From: Cryomorphaceae bacterium BACL29 MAG-121220-bin8
GTDB taxonomy: Bacteria; Bacteroidota; Bacteroidia; Flavobacteriales; Flavobacteriaceae
Assembly: GCA_905181705.1 (NCBI GenBank)
Contig: CAJIYP010000003.1
Span: 310,001-374,000 of the forward strand
Reading direction: 5' to 3'
DNA length: 64,000 nucleotides
Made by a program: the position numbers and the translations under genes. Under the pieces are notes generated by a model, which was not told the DNA's origin, did not search any database, and saw only the letters and a list, made by a program, of their open reading frames with translations. Shown here piece after piece: positions 45,435-54,745 of this stretch. How positions within the stretch are numbered: position 1 is the stretch's first letter; the number at the start of each line of letters is the position of its first letter.

Positions 45435-46532
45435 ATGACAATAAACACTATTAAGTTCTCTAGAAACGATCCAAAAAAATTTTTTCAAACTTTAAACAAA
45501 AGAGTAAATAATTATTTTAAAGAACAAAACATTAAAAAAAATGGTAATTGGAAAATATGGTTAAAAACAATAGTAATGTTTTCTTTACTTGTAGCACCAT
45601 ATATTTTGATATCTATACTAGCTATTCCAGCTTGGATTCAAATATTATTATCATTTATTATGGGAATTGGTTTAGCCGGAGTTGGCATGAATGTTATGCA
45701 TGATGGAAATCACGGTTCCTTTTCTAATAAAAAATGGGTAAACAGATTAATGGGAGGAAGCATCTATTTATTAGCTGGGAACAGATATAACTGGCAAGTT
45801 CAACATAATGTTTTACATCATTCATATACAAATATTCATGGTCATGATGAAGATTTAGAAGCGGGAAGAATTATAAGGTTTTCACAACATTCCGAGTGGA
45901 GATGGTTTCATGAATTTCAACATTATTACTCAGTTTTACTTTATGGACTATTAACAATAAATTGGGCAATTACCACTGATTTTATTCAAATGAAAAGATA
46001 CATGAAAAAAAAATTATCTCATGGTAAATTTCCAAATCCATTTGTAAACTGGACTAAATTATTAATTTCTAAAATACTGTATTTTTTATTTTGGATTGTT
46101 ATTCCAATTTTCGTTTTTAATATAGTTTGGTGGAAGGTGTTAATATCATTTTTAGTGATGCATTATACAGCAGGACTTATATTAAGCTTAGTGTTTCAAC
46201 TAGCTCATATTATGGATGAAGCAGAAATGCCTTTGCCTGACTCATATGGCAATATGAAAAATAATTGGGCAATTCACCAATTAAAAACAACTGTAAATTT
46301 TGCTTCAAAAAATAAATTACTTAATTGGTTTACAGGTGGTTTAAATTATCAGGTTGAGCATCATATTTTTCCTAATATTTCCCATGTTCATTATGATAAC
46401 ATTGCTAAAATTGTTAAAAAAACTACTCATGAATTTAATCTTCCATATAACGAGTTTAATACTTTTTTCGATGCAATAAGTGCTCACTTTCGATTTCTTA
46501 AAATTATGGGTATGAAACCTAAAAATGCTTAA
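45435..46532 (+). CDS. Membrane fatty acid desaturase (acyl-CoA/acyl-lipid type)
   Basis: 365 aa, four or more membrane helices. The three histidine boxes of di-iron desaturases are intact: HDGNH at 89-93, HNVLHH at 124-129 and QVEHH at 306-310. The Gln at the start of the third box is typical of front-end (delta-5/6-like) desaturases, but there is no cytochrome b5 domain. It introduces double bonds in membrane lipids; the electron donor must be separate. It precedes the aminotransferase gene by 4 nt. Confidence 0.88.
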   Translation: MTINTIKFSRNDPKKFFQTLNKRVNNYFKEQNIKKNGNWKIWLKTIVMFSLLVAPYILISILAIPAWIQILLSFIMGIGLAGVGMNVMHDGNHGSFSNKKWVNRLMGGSIYLLAGNRYNWQVQHNVLHHSYTNIHGHDEDLEAGRIIRFSQHSEWRWFHEFQHYYSVLLYGLLTINWAITTDFIQMKRYMKKKLSHGKFPNPFVNWTKLLISKILYFLFWIVIPIFVFNIVWWKVLISFLVMHYTAGLILSLVFQLAHIMDEAEMPLPDSYGNMKNNWAIHQLKTTVNFASKNKLLNWFTGGLNYQVEHHIFPNISHVHYDNIAKIVKKTTHEFNLPYNEFNTFFDAISAHFRFLKIMGMKPKNA

Positions 46533-46536
46533 TTAA

Positions 46537-47727
46537 ATGACAAATAAACTTTCCGATAGAATAAATAATCTTCCTGTATCAGCAACTTTAGCTATGGCTG
46601 CTAAAACAAGAGAATTAAAAGAAAATGGTATCGATATAATTGGATTAAGTCTTGGAGAACCAGATTTTAACACACCTGATTTTATAAAAGAAGCAGCAGT
46701 TCAAGCAATTAATGATAATTTTAATTCTTATTCACCAGTAGATGGTTATGTTGATTTAAAAAAATCAATATGTAAAAAATTTAAAAGAGATAACGGATTA
46801 CATTATGAAACTGACCAAATTGTTGTTTCAACAGGTGCTAAACAATCTATTGCTAATACCGTTCAAGTATTAGTAAATCCTGGGGATGATGTCTTACTTG
46901 TAGCGCCTTATTGGGTAAGTTACTCTGCAATTGTTACTTTAGCTGAAGGAAATCCAATTGAAATTAGATCAGATATTTCTAGTGATTTTAAAATAACTCC
47001 CAAAGAATTAGAGAGCTCAATTACTAACAAAACAAAACTAGTAATTATTAATTCTCCTAACAATCCTAGTGGATCTGTTTACACTAAGCAAGAGTATATC
47101 GAACTTGCTAAAATTTTAGAAAAATATCCTGAAGTTTTCATCCTATCTGATGAAATTTATGAGCATATAAATTACGGCGTTCCCCACTATAGTTTTGCCA
47201 AGATCCCTTCAATGTATAAAAGAACAATTACTGTTAATGGTTTAGCAAAAGCTTTTGCAATGACAGGTTGGAGGATTGGTTATATTGGTGCTCCAGCTTG
47301 GATAGCAAAAGCTTGCACAAAAATGCAAGGTCAAATCACGAGCGGAACTAACTGTATAGCACAACGCGCAACAATAGCAGCTTTGGAAGCTCCAGTCAGC
47401 AAGATTCAATACATGGTAGAGGAATTTAAAGAAAGAAGAGAATTAATAATTAGTTTACTTAATGAAGTTGAAGGTATTAAACTAAATAAACCTATGGGAG
47501 CTTTTTATATTTTTCCTGATATCTCCTATTTTTTCGGTAAAACTTTAAAAAATAAAAAAATTAATAATGCTTCAGATTTTGCTATTTTTTTATTAGAAGA
47601 ATCTCATGTAGCTACTGTTACTGGAGATGCATTTGGAAGTCCAAATAATATTAGAATTTCTTATGCTGCATCTAAAGAAGAAATAAAAAAAGCTATTGAT
47701 AGAATCAAATCATCTTTGGAAAGTTAA
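46537..47727 (+). CDS. Pyridoxal phosphate-dependent aspartate aminotransferase family protein
   Basis: 396 aa, class I/II aminotransferase, subgroup I-gamma. GLSLGEPDFNTP near the N-terminus, STGAKQSI, NSPNNPSGSVY, LSDEIYEHI and the PLP lysine Lys238 in NGLAKAFAMTGWRIGY are all in place; the residue before the lysine is Ala rather than the commoner Ser. It transfers amino groups between aspartate (or prephenate) and 2-oxoglutarate. Convergent with trkH, overlapping by 4 nt. Confidence 0.92.
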   Translation: MTNKLSDRINNLPVSATLAMAAKTRELKENGIDIIGLSLGEPDFNTPDFIKEAAVQAINDNFNSYSPVDGYVDLKKSICKKFKRDNGLHYETDQIVVSTGAKQSIANTVQVLVNPGDDVLLVAPYWVSYSAIVTLAEGNPIEIRSDISSDFKITPKELESSITNKTKLVIINSPNNPSGSVYTKQEYIELAKILEKYPEVFILSDEIYEHINYGVPHYSFAKIPSMYKRTITVNGLAKAFAMTGWRIGYIGAPAWIAKACTKMQGQITSGTNCIAQRATIAALEAPVSKIQYMVEEFKERRELIISLLNEVEGIKLNKPMGAFYIFPDISYFFGKTLKNKKINNASDFAIFLLEESHVATVTGDAFGSPNNIRISYAASKEEIKKAIDRIKSSLES

Positions 47728-49226
47728 TGGTCTCTCCAAAAATAAGGAGTAAATAAAATTAAAACTGTAAACAACTCTAACCTACCTACCAACATTAAAA
47801 AAGAACACCAATATTTTCCCATTTCTGGAAGGCTGTCAAAATTACTTGTTGGACCAAGAGATCCTAAAGCTGGCCCAACATTTCCTATTGATGAAGCAGC
47901 TCCCCCAATTGCTGAAGTAAAATCAAGACCCAATAAACTTAATACACCTGCTCCGATTATAAATAAAATGAGATATAATATAAAGAAAGCAAGAACATGA
48001 ATCACAATGGGTTTTTCAACCACCGAATTATTATGTCTTAGCGGAATAATTGCGTTAGGATGCAGAGATCTTTTAAACTCTAAAATTCCATTTTTTATAA
48101 GTATTAAATGTCTCAAAATTTTGACGCCTCCAGATGTAGATCCAGAAGATCCTCCAAGGAACATAATTCCAAAGAAAAACATTGTTATAAAAGGAGTCCA
48201 TGAAATAAAATCCCCTGTTACAAAGCCAGTGGTTGTAACAATAGCTACAACTTGAAATAAAGCATGCCTAAAGCTACTTTCAAGTTTTCCATAAATCTGA
48301 GGATGAAAAACATCTGTTTGTGTTAAATCGACAGACACAAACAATGCTATTGTTATAAATAAAGTAAAAATTGAAATAAAAGAAATATACCATTTAAGCT
48401 CTGTGTCTTGAATAATTTTTTTTATTCTTCCGGTTAAACCAAAATATATTAGAATAAAATTAGTTCCAGCTAAAAACATAAAAACTATTATTATATATTG
48501 AATAAGAGGATTATCATTCCAAAAACCAATACTTGCATTTCTGGACGAGAAACCTCCTGAGGCAATATTACTCATAGAGTTATTAATTGCATCAAAAAAA
48601 CTCATTCCAGCTAGGTTTAATAATAAAGTTTCCACAATAGTTAGTCCAACATAAATCATCCATAGTCTTTTAGCGGTGTCACTTATTCGTGGATGTATCT
48701 TATCACCTGAAATTCCTGTTCCTGGTGACTCTGCAGAAAAAAGCTGCATTCCACCTATTCCCAGCAAAGGAAGAATAGCTATGGCTAATACTATAATTCC
48801 CATCCCACCTAGCCAATGGGTCATACTTCTCCAAAAAATAATACTTTTTGGTAAAGCTTCAATATCATTTAAAATTGTGGAGCCTGTAGTGGTGTATCCA
48901 GACATAGTTTCAAAAAACAAATTAGGAAAATATGTTATCGAATTTGTTAAATAATAAGGAAGCATGCCTGAAAAAACCATAGTAAGCCATCCAATTGTAA
49001 CAATTAAATAACCATCACGTTTATTAATTTGTCTTATGTTACTTTTTGTCAATATCATTATCGAATAGCCTATTACTATTGTAATAATAGCTGACAAAGT
49101 AACTTCTTGTAAAACACCATCATTTGTAATTAAACTAACTAGTGAAGAAAAAAGCATTGCTCCTCCATTAAAAACAAGAAGCATCCCAATTATATAAAAA
49201 ATTAATTTTTTATTTAGTTTGGTCAT
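47724..49226 (-). CDS. trkH: Trk-type K+ uptake transporter membrane subunit
   Basis: 500 aa, about ten membrane segments arranged as K+-channel-like repeats. The selectivity-filter regions are visible: FETMSGYTTTGSTIL, ASGGFSSRNASIG, VVAIVTTTGFVTGD and GAASSIGNVGPALG. FLGGSSGSTSGGVKILRHLILIK and the C-terminal LVGRLELFTVLILFTPYFW are typical. Works with the cytoplasmic TrkA ring encoded 6 nt upstream. Confidence 0.95.
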   Translation of the reverse strand: MTKLNKKLIFYIIGMLLVFNGGAMLFSSLVSLITNDGVLQEVTLSAIITIVIGYSIMILTKSNIRQINKRDGYLIVTIGWLTMVFSGMLPYYLTNSITYFPNLFFETMSGYTTTGSTILNDIEALPKSIIFWRSMTHWLGGMGIIVLAIAILPLLGIGGMQLFSAESPGTGISGDKIHPRISDTAKRLWMIYVGLTIVETLLLNLAGMSFFDAINNSMSNIASGGFSSRNASIGFWNDNPLIQYIIIVFMFLAGTNFILIYFGLTGRIKKIIQDTELKWYISFISIFTLFITIALFVSVDLTQTDVFHPQIYGKLESSFRHALFQVVAIVTTTGFVTGDFISWTPFITMFFFGIMFLGGSSGSTSGGVKILRHLILIKNGILEFKRSLHPNAIIPLRHNNSVVEKPIVIHVLAFFILYLILFIIGAGVLSLLGLDFTSAIGGAASSIGNVGPALGSLGPTSNFDSLPEMGKYWCSFLMLVGRLELFTVLILFTPYFWRDH

Positions 49227-49232
49227 AATAGT

Positions 49233-50582
49233 TTATAAAAATAAACTTTCTACTTTGTTTAAAGCTTCAGCAGTCGAGCAAACTAAAACTCTATCTCCAA
49301 GTTGGATTTCAAAATCACCAAGAGCTATTAAACCATGACCTCCCCTAATTACTCCACCAATAATGGCTTCTCTGGGAAAATTAAGATCAATAATTTTCTT
49401 ATTCAATACTTTTGAATGTTTTTTTACAATAAATTCGACAATTTCAGCATCCATATTATTAAGCATTGCTAACTCAACTATATCACCATTTCTAACGAAG
49501 CGAAAAATATCATTAGCAGCCAAGAGTTTCTTGTTAATTAAAGTATCTATTCCAATTGATTGAGATAAATTGAAATAATCCATATTATCAACTAAAGCAA
49601 TTGTTTTTTTAATTTTTTTAGATTTCGCCATTAAACATGACATTATATTGGTTTCGGAATTCCCAGTGGTTGCAATAAAAGCATCCATGTTTTCAAGATT
49701 TTCTGCAACTAATAAATCCACATTTCTTCCGTCTACGTTGAGAATCATCACATTTGATAATTCTTCAGCTAAATGATTAGCTTTTTCTGAATCAATCTCA
49801 ATAATTTTTACATTTAAACCTTCAATACTTAAATCTCTAGCTAACTTAGAACCGATTCTTCCTGCTCCTAAAATCATTATATTTTCAATATTTTGCTTAA
49901 CTGTTCCCAGTAAATTATAAAGTTCTTTTAAACCTTTTTCATTAGTAATGAAATAAATTTGATCACCTAACTTAAATACAGTATCTCCTCTGGGTATAAC
50001 TGTTTTTTCAGAACCTTCATTTTTTAATGCAATTGGCATAAAATGAACACCTGGGAATACTGATGCAGCCTGCATAACAGTTTTACCAATAAAAGGAGCG
50101 TTTTTTTCAAGTTTTACACCCATCATTTTTAATATACCATATTCAAAATCATGACTATTTGTAAAGGCAGACTCATGGACTAAAAGTTTAATCTCTTCGG
50201 TAGCTAAGTTTTCAGGTGAAATTAATTCATCAATTCCTATTGAATCAAAGTCAATTTCTTTGTTGTTTTCAATAAATTCTGCATTAGAAATTCTGGCTAT
50301 TGTTCTTTTCGCTCCAAGTTGTTTAGCTAAAAAACATGTAGTGAAGTTAGTTGTCTCAGATGTAGTAAGAGAAACAACTAAATCAGCTTTCTCTACATTA
50401 GCCTTCTTTAAAACAGAAATCGAAGCAGAGTTGCCTTCAATAGTTTTAATATCAAGTTGGCTTTCAGCAATATTCAGGCATGATTTTTTATTATCAATTA
50501 AAGTAATATCCTGAGACTCAAAAGAGAGTAACTTTGCCAAATGGAACCCAACTTCACCAGCTCCTGCTATTATGATTTTCAT
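49233..50582 (-). CDS. trkA: Trk system K+ transporter peripheral subunit
   Basis: 449 aa with two RCK units. The two NAD-binding loops read AGAGEVGFHLAKLL (residues 5-18) and LGAGRIGSKLARDL (about 236-249), each followed by an acidic residue ending the second strand (LIDNK, IIEID) and by a TrkA-C domain. It gates TrkH in response to NAD(H) and ATP/ADP. First gene of the trkA-trkH pair. Confidence 0.95.
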   Translation of the reverse strand: MKIIIAGAGEVGFHLAKLLSFESQDITLIDNKKSCLNIAESQLDIKTIEGNSASISVLKKANVEKADLVVSLTTSETTNFTTCFLAKQLGAKRTIARISNAEFIENNKEIDFDSIGIDELISPENLATEEIKLLVHESAFTNSHDFEYGILKMMGVKLEKNAPFIGKTVMQAASVFPGVHFMPIALKNEGSEKTVIPRGDTVFKLGDQIYFITNEKGLKELYNLLGTVKQNIENIMILGAGRIGSKLARDLSIEGLNVKIIEIDSEKANHLAEELSNVMILNVDGRNVDLLVAENLENMDAFIATTGNSETNIMSCLMAKSKKIKKTIALVDNMDYFNLSQSIGIDTLINKKLLAANDIFRFVRNGDIVELAMLNNMDAEIVEFIVKKHSKVLNKKIIDLNFPREAIIGGVIRGGHGLIALGDFEIQLGDRVLVCSTAEALNKVESLFL

Positions 50583-50605
50583 GTATATAGCATTGTATAA
50601 CTATA

Positions 50606-50613
50606 CAAATATA
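50606..50613 (-). promoter_or_regulatory. -7 promoter element TATATTTG upstream of trkA
   Basis: Minus-strand TATATTTG, an exact TAnnTTTG match, 24 nt before the trkA start. The -33 position lacks a TTG. Confidence 0.45.
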
Positions 50614-50699
50614 CTTGATTTTAAAAAAAGACTCGTTTTTTTAACAATAAAAAAATTGTCAGTTAATTAAATTAATGTTTTATAAATTTGACTTTAATT

Positions 50700-51404
50700 A
50701 TGAAATATTTTTTTTTTACTATTTTATTACTTTTTTTTTATTCTAATAGTTTTAGTCAAACTCAAGGCAGAAAAGTAGAAAACCTTCAAAATTTTGATAA
50801 ACAAAAAATACATTTTGGATATTTCATAGGATTTAATCAATATAATTTTAAAATTGATTATAAAAAAAACCCAAACTATACAACACAAGTTGAGGAAGAA
50901 TTAGGGCTTAATATTGGTTTAGTTGGGGATATCAGACTAGGAGAATACTTGAACCTCCGTTTTGAGCCTGGATTACAAACTAATAAATCTGCATTAAAAT
51001 TTAATGAAAGATCTAATTTTACTCAAAATAGCGATACATTAAGATCTATAAAATCAACTTTTATACATTTACCTTTATTATTGAAATTTAGTTCAAAAAA
51101 AATAAATAATTTTAGACCTTATTTAATCGGAGGAATCTCCACCTCATTTAATTTGTCAAGTAATGAAAATTCCCCAGAGGATAATAAAAACAATGTTTTT
51201 AGATTAAAAAGTAATACTTTATATTATGAACTTGGCTTTGGAATTGACTTCTATCTACAATATTTTAAGTTTTCCCCATCAATAAGAGGCCTGTTTTCTG
51301 TAACAAATGAATTAGTCCCCGATAATGATCTAGAGAGTCCGTGGACAGGTAACATAGATAAATTAAGCACTAGAGGCATATTTATCAACCTAACTTTTCA
51401 TTAA
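50700..51404 (+). CDS. porT: PorT-family outer membrane protein (T9SS/gliding protein PorT/SprT)
   Basis: 234 aa from ATG 50700, giving signal peptide MKYFFFTILLLFFYSNSFSQ; a TTG four codons earlier is not needed. An eight-stranded outer-membrane-type barrel of the PorT family is suggested by KIHFGYFIGFNQYNFKI, LGLNIGLVGDIRLGEYLNLRFEPGLQ, TFIHLPLLLKFSSKKINNFRPYLIGG and YELGFGIDFYL. PorT is required for type IX secretion in Porphyromonas and Flavobacterium. The neighbours (SpoU methyltransferase, TamL) match the flavobacterial porT context as I recall it. A TTG-N24-TAAATTTG sequence precedes it but would leave almost no leader. Confidence 0.85.
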   Translation: MKYFFFTILLLFFYSNSFSQTQGRKVENLQNFDKQKIHFGYFIGFNQYNFKIDYKKNPNYTTQVEEELGLNIGLVGDIRLGEYLNLRFEPGLQTNKSALKFNERSNFTQNSDTLRSIKSTFIHLPLLLKFSSKKINNFRPYLIGGISTSFNLSSNENSPEDNKNNVFRLKSNTLYYELGFGIDFYLQYFKFSPSIRGLFSVTNELVPDNDLESPWTGNIDKLSTRGIFINLTFH

Positions 51405-52136
51405 TTAAATTTCTTTTCTTTTTATTTCTCCTAGAATAATAGCTAAAGAGGATGCAATATTCAAACTCTCAGGAAAATTATGTTTTTGAAATCTTGGTAT
51501 ACTTAAATTAAAATCTATTATTTTGAATAATTCATCGGAAATACCATTGGCCTCATTACCAAAAACTAAAATACTATTCTCAGATTTTATATTAGACTTA
51601 TAAATTGACTTACCAATTAATGAAGTTCCAATCTTTACGGATTTAGATATTTTTAAATAATTGCCTAAATTTAAATAAGAGATATTTAATCTTGAAATAG
51701 AGCCCATAGCAGCCTGAATTACTTTTGGGTTATAACAATCTACAGAGTCTAAAGAACAAATTATGTCTTTAATACCAAACCATTCACAAGAGCGGATAAT
51801 CGTTCCTAGGTTTCCAGGATCTCTAATTGATTCTAATGCAATTATTAAATTTTCATTATTTATTGGTTTTGTTTTTTTTAATTCAAAAATTGCTAAATGA
51901 TCTTCAGGGTTATTTAAAAAACTTATTTTTTTTAATTGATTATACTCAATTTGAAATTGATTAGCTAACTCTTTAAAACAAGAACTATTAACAGAAAAAA
52001 GTTTAATAAGCTTGAACTCAGAATCAATAAATTCCTTTATTGATTTTTTTCCCTCAACAATAAAACAATTATTTAAATCTCTAAACTTTTTATGTTTTAG
52101 GCTATTTATGAATTTTATATCATTTTTGGTAACCAT
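51405..52136 (-). CDS. SpoU/TrmH-family RNA 2'-O-methyltransferase
   Basis: 243 aa SPOUT enzyme. The N-terminal substrate-binding part (FIVEGKKSIKEF) is followed by the knotted SAM domain with motif 1 ESIRDPGNLGTIIRSCEWFG, motif 2 ILVFGNEANGIS and motif 3 LSIPRFQKHNFPESLNIASSLAIIL. It should 2'-O-methylate a ribose in rRNA or tRNA; the target is not predictable. Located between porT and tamL on the opposite strand; the promoter of tamL overlaps its 5' end. Confidence 0.9.
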   Translation of the reverse strand: MVTKNDIKFINSLKHKKFRDLNNCFIVEGKKSIKEFIDSEFKLIKLFSVNSSCFKELANQFQIEYNQLKKISFLNNPEDHLAIFELKKTKPINNENLIIALESIRDPGNLGTIIRSCEWFGIKDIICSLDSVDCYNPKVIQAAMGSISRLNISYLNLGNYLKISKSVKIGTSLIGKSIYKSNIKSENSILVFGNEANGISDELFKIIDFNLSIPRFQKHNFPESLNIASSLAIILGEIKRKEI

Positions 52137-52155
52137 ATTTAAAGATGTATTTTTG
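52126..52155 (+). promoter_or_regulatory. Complete Bacteroidota-type promoter of tamL (TTG-N19-TATTTTTG)
   Basis: A -33 TTG at 52126-52128 (in a TTTTTG run) and an exact -7 element TATTTTTG at 52148-52155 are separated by 19 nt, inside the 17-23 nt window. The GTG start at 52173 follows 17 nt later. The -33 part overlaps the start of the divergent methyltransferase gene. Confidence 0.6.
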
Positions 52156-52172
52156 AATATAATATTTTATTA

Positions 52173-54696
52173 GTGAGTTATAGATTAACAAAAATACTAT
52201 TTTTTATATTCTTGATTTCATTTTATGAATCATGTGTAATTTCAAAAAATATTCCAGAGGGTTCTCTTATTCTTAAATCAAATCAAATTTTAATAAATAA
52301 TAAGTCAATTAGTAAAGATTCTTTAAAACCTTTGCTAACCCAAAATAAAAACAATTATTTTTTAGGATTTCCTGTTTCTGCATCTTTGTTTGAGTCATCA
52401 AATAGAGATACTGATAGTGTTTTTAATAAATGGATAAATAAAAATCCTAAAAGAAAAAAAAGAATAACTAATTTTCTTTCAGAAAAACAAGTTATTCAAA
52501 TAAAAAAATACATAAAAAGTTTTAATAATTGGAAAAAAAGAAATGGTGAAGAACTCGAAATAATTGATTCAACTAAAACTAAAGTTTCAATTGAAAACTT
52601 AAAGTCATATTTTAAAAATAATGGATATTTTGACGCACAAATTTTTTCAAAAAATGAAATTAATGAAAACAATAAAAAATTTGCAAAAATTATTTTTAAT
52701 ATAGAATTAGGTAATCAATACTATTTAGATAGTATAAAATCAAATATACAATCAAATTTGTTGGATTCTATTTACTCTAAAAACCTAGAAAATTCTTTTC
52801 TAAAAACAAATAACTCATTTAATACTTTAGATTTTGAATTAGAGAGAAATAGATTAGATAAATTATTTAAAAACTCTGGAGTTTATAATTTTCAAATTAG
52901 TTCTATTTCATTTCAAGTTTCAAGAGACACAACTGGCTTAGATTTAAGAATACCTGTTCAAATAAATATTTCTGAAAATAACCCAAAAGATGGAAATTTA
53001 AATTTTATAAATAAATACAGAATTCATAAAATCAATCAAATAAATCTTTATACAAACAATTTCATTTCGCTTTCTAAAGAAAATTTAGAAAATCCTATAA
53101 CTTATGAAAATATAAATATTTTTTCAAAAGATAAATTAAGGTACAAACCTGAAAATTTAACAAAATTAATATCTTTTAAAAATGGAGATTCGTATAGTGA
53201 TCTTCAAAGGTCTAAGACCATAAAACAATTAAATAACTTAGAAAATTTTCAATATCCATCAGTAAATTATGTTTATTCTGAAAATTCCAATAATCAATTA
53301 GAAGCTAATGTTTTATTAAATCCAAAAAAGAGATTTTCACTTGGATTCGGATTTGATCTAAAACATTCTAACATTGAAGATATTGGTCTTGCATTTGAAA
53401 CTTCTTTTACAAGCAGAAATATTTTTCAAGGAGCTGAAAGATTAGAAATAAGTTCAAGGGGAACAATTGGTAAATCTGGAAATACTACTATTTCTGAATA
53501 TGGAATCGATATTAGACTTAAGGTCCCAAGATTTTTTATACCCTTCAGCTCTAAAATATTTCCCCTTGAGTTAAATCCAACAACCTATTTTGGATTGGGA
53601 ACATCAAAACAAACAAATATTGGTTTGGATAGACAAAGTTTCAAGTTTGATTTTAATTATGATTGGACAAATCAAAACTATAATAAAATCAATTTTGGGC
53701 TTTTTAATGTAGAGTTAGTCAATAATAAAAATAGCATTAATTACTTCAATATTTATGGAAGTTCATTTAATTCTATTAATTCAATTGCTACAAAATACAA
53801 TTCCAATCCCGACTATTTTAATTCACTAAATAAATTAAAAATACCTGTTGGGGTAAATTCATTTATTGAAGATGTTATTTCCCGAAACATCTCAATAGAT
53901 GAGAAAGATTATAACACTGTAAATTATATTAATGACAGAAAAAATAGACTTACAGCAAACAACCTTATAATTGGATCCAATTTTTCAATTATATCAAATA
54001 ATAGAAATAGCATATTTGATGAGAATTTTTCACAATTTAAAATCAAAATTGAATTAGCCGGTAGTTTAACAAATTTTTTAGCAGACCAATTTAATGCATC
54101 TGTTGACGATTATGGAAATAAAAAAATTCTTGGACTTGCCTATTCTCAATATTTTAAAACCGAGTTAAATTATATTAAAGTATTGGGCTATTTCTACCAA
54201 CTCAACACTTGCGTTTAGAAGTTATTATGGAATTGCAATACCATTTGGAAATTCAGACAACATTCCGTTCTCAAAATCTTTTTTCTCTGGGGGTTCAAAC
54301 GACAATAGAGCTTGGGAAGTATACAGATTAGGTCCAGGAAGTAGCGGTGCTATTAGTGAGTTTAATGAAGCAAATATGAAGATAGCATTTAACATAGAAT
54401 ACAGATTTGGATTAATAGGAAAACTTGATGGCGCAATTTTTACCGATTTTGGAAATATTTGGAATGTTTTTGATAGCACCAATGATCCGAAACGGACTTT
54501 TGATGGCTTTAAGGATTTAAACGAAATAGCAATTGGAAGTGGAATTGGGGTAAGGTATAATGTTGGTTACTTTGTTTTAAGGTTGGATATGGGTTTAAAA
54601 ACATACAATCCTGCTCTTAATATTGATGAAAGATGGTTAACTGATTTTAAAATTAAAAAAGCAGTATTCAACATAGGGTTAAATTATCCATTTTAA
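52173..54696 (+). CDS. tamL: Translocation and assembly module lipoprotein TamL (BamA/TamA family), frameshifted
   Basis: About 840 aa if one frameshift is corrected. GTG start; the N-terminus ends FYESC with Cys21, a lipoprotein signal that marks TamL, the Bacteroidota counterpart of TamA. POTRA-like repeats cover roughly 35-400, and the rest is an Omp85 beta-barrel. The frame breaks at about 54180: 'aaag tattgg' reads YIKVLG in the first frame, while dropping one G gives KYWAIS and then the conserved AFRSYYGIAIPFGNSDNIPFS, SGGSNDNRAWEVYRLGPG to the stop at 54694-54696. Both halves look under selection, so sequencing error or a very recent insertion is likely. Confidence 0.82.
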
Positions 54697-54745
54697 ATCA
54701 ATATTTCTTTTTAATTTCGTGGTTTCAATAAATAAAATTTTTAAT

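Noticed and set aside
47700-47760. Inverted repeat TTTGGAAAG / CTCTCCAAA at the aminotransferase/trkH junction as a terminator
   Set aside because: The stem has a mismatch and neither strand shows a T-tract after it.
54225-54482. Antisense reading frame across the tamL break
   Set aside because: It overlies conserved barrel sequence on the plus strand and has no recognisable protein features; it is a shadow of tamL.
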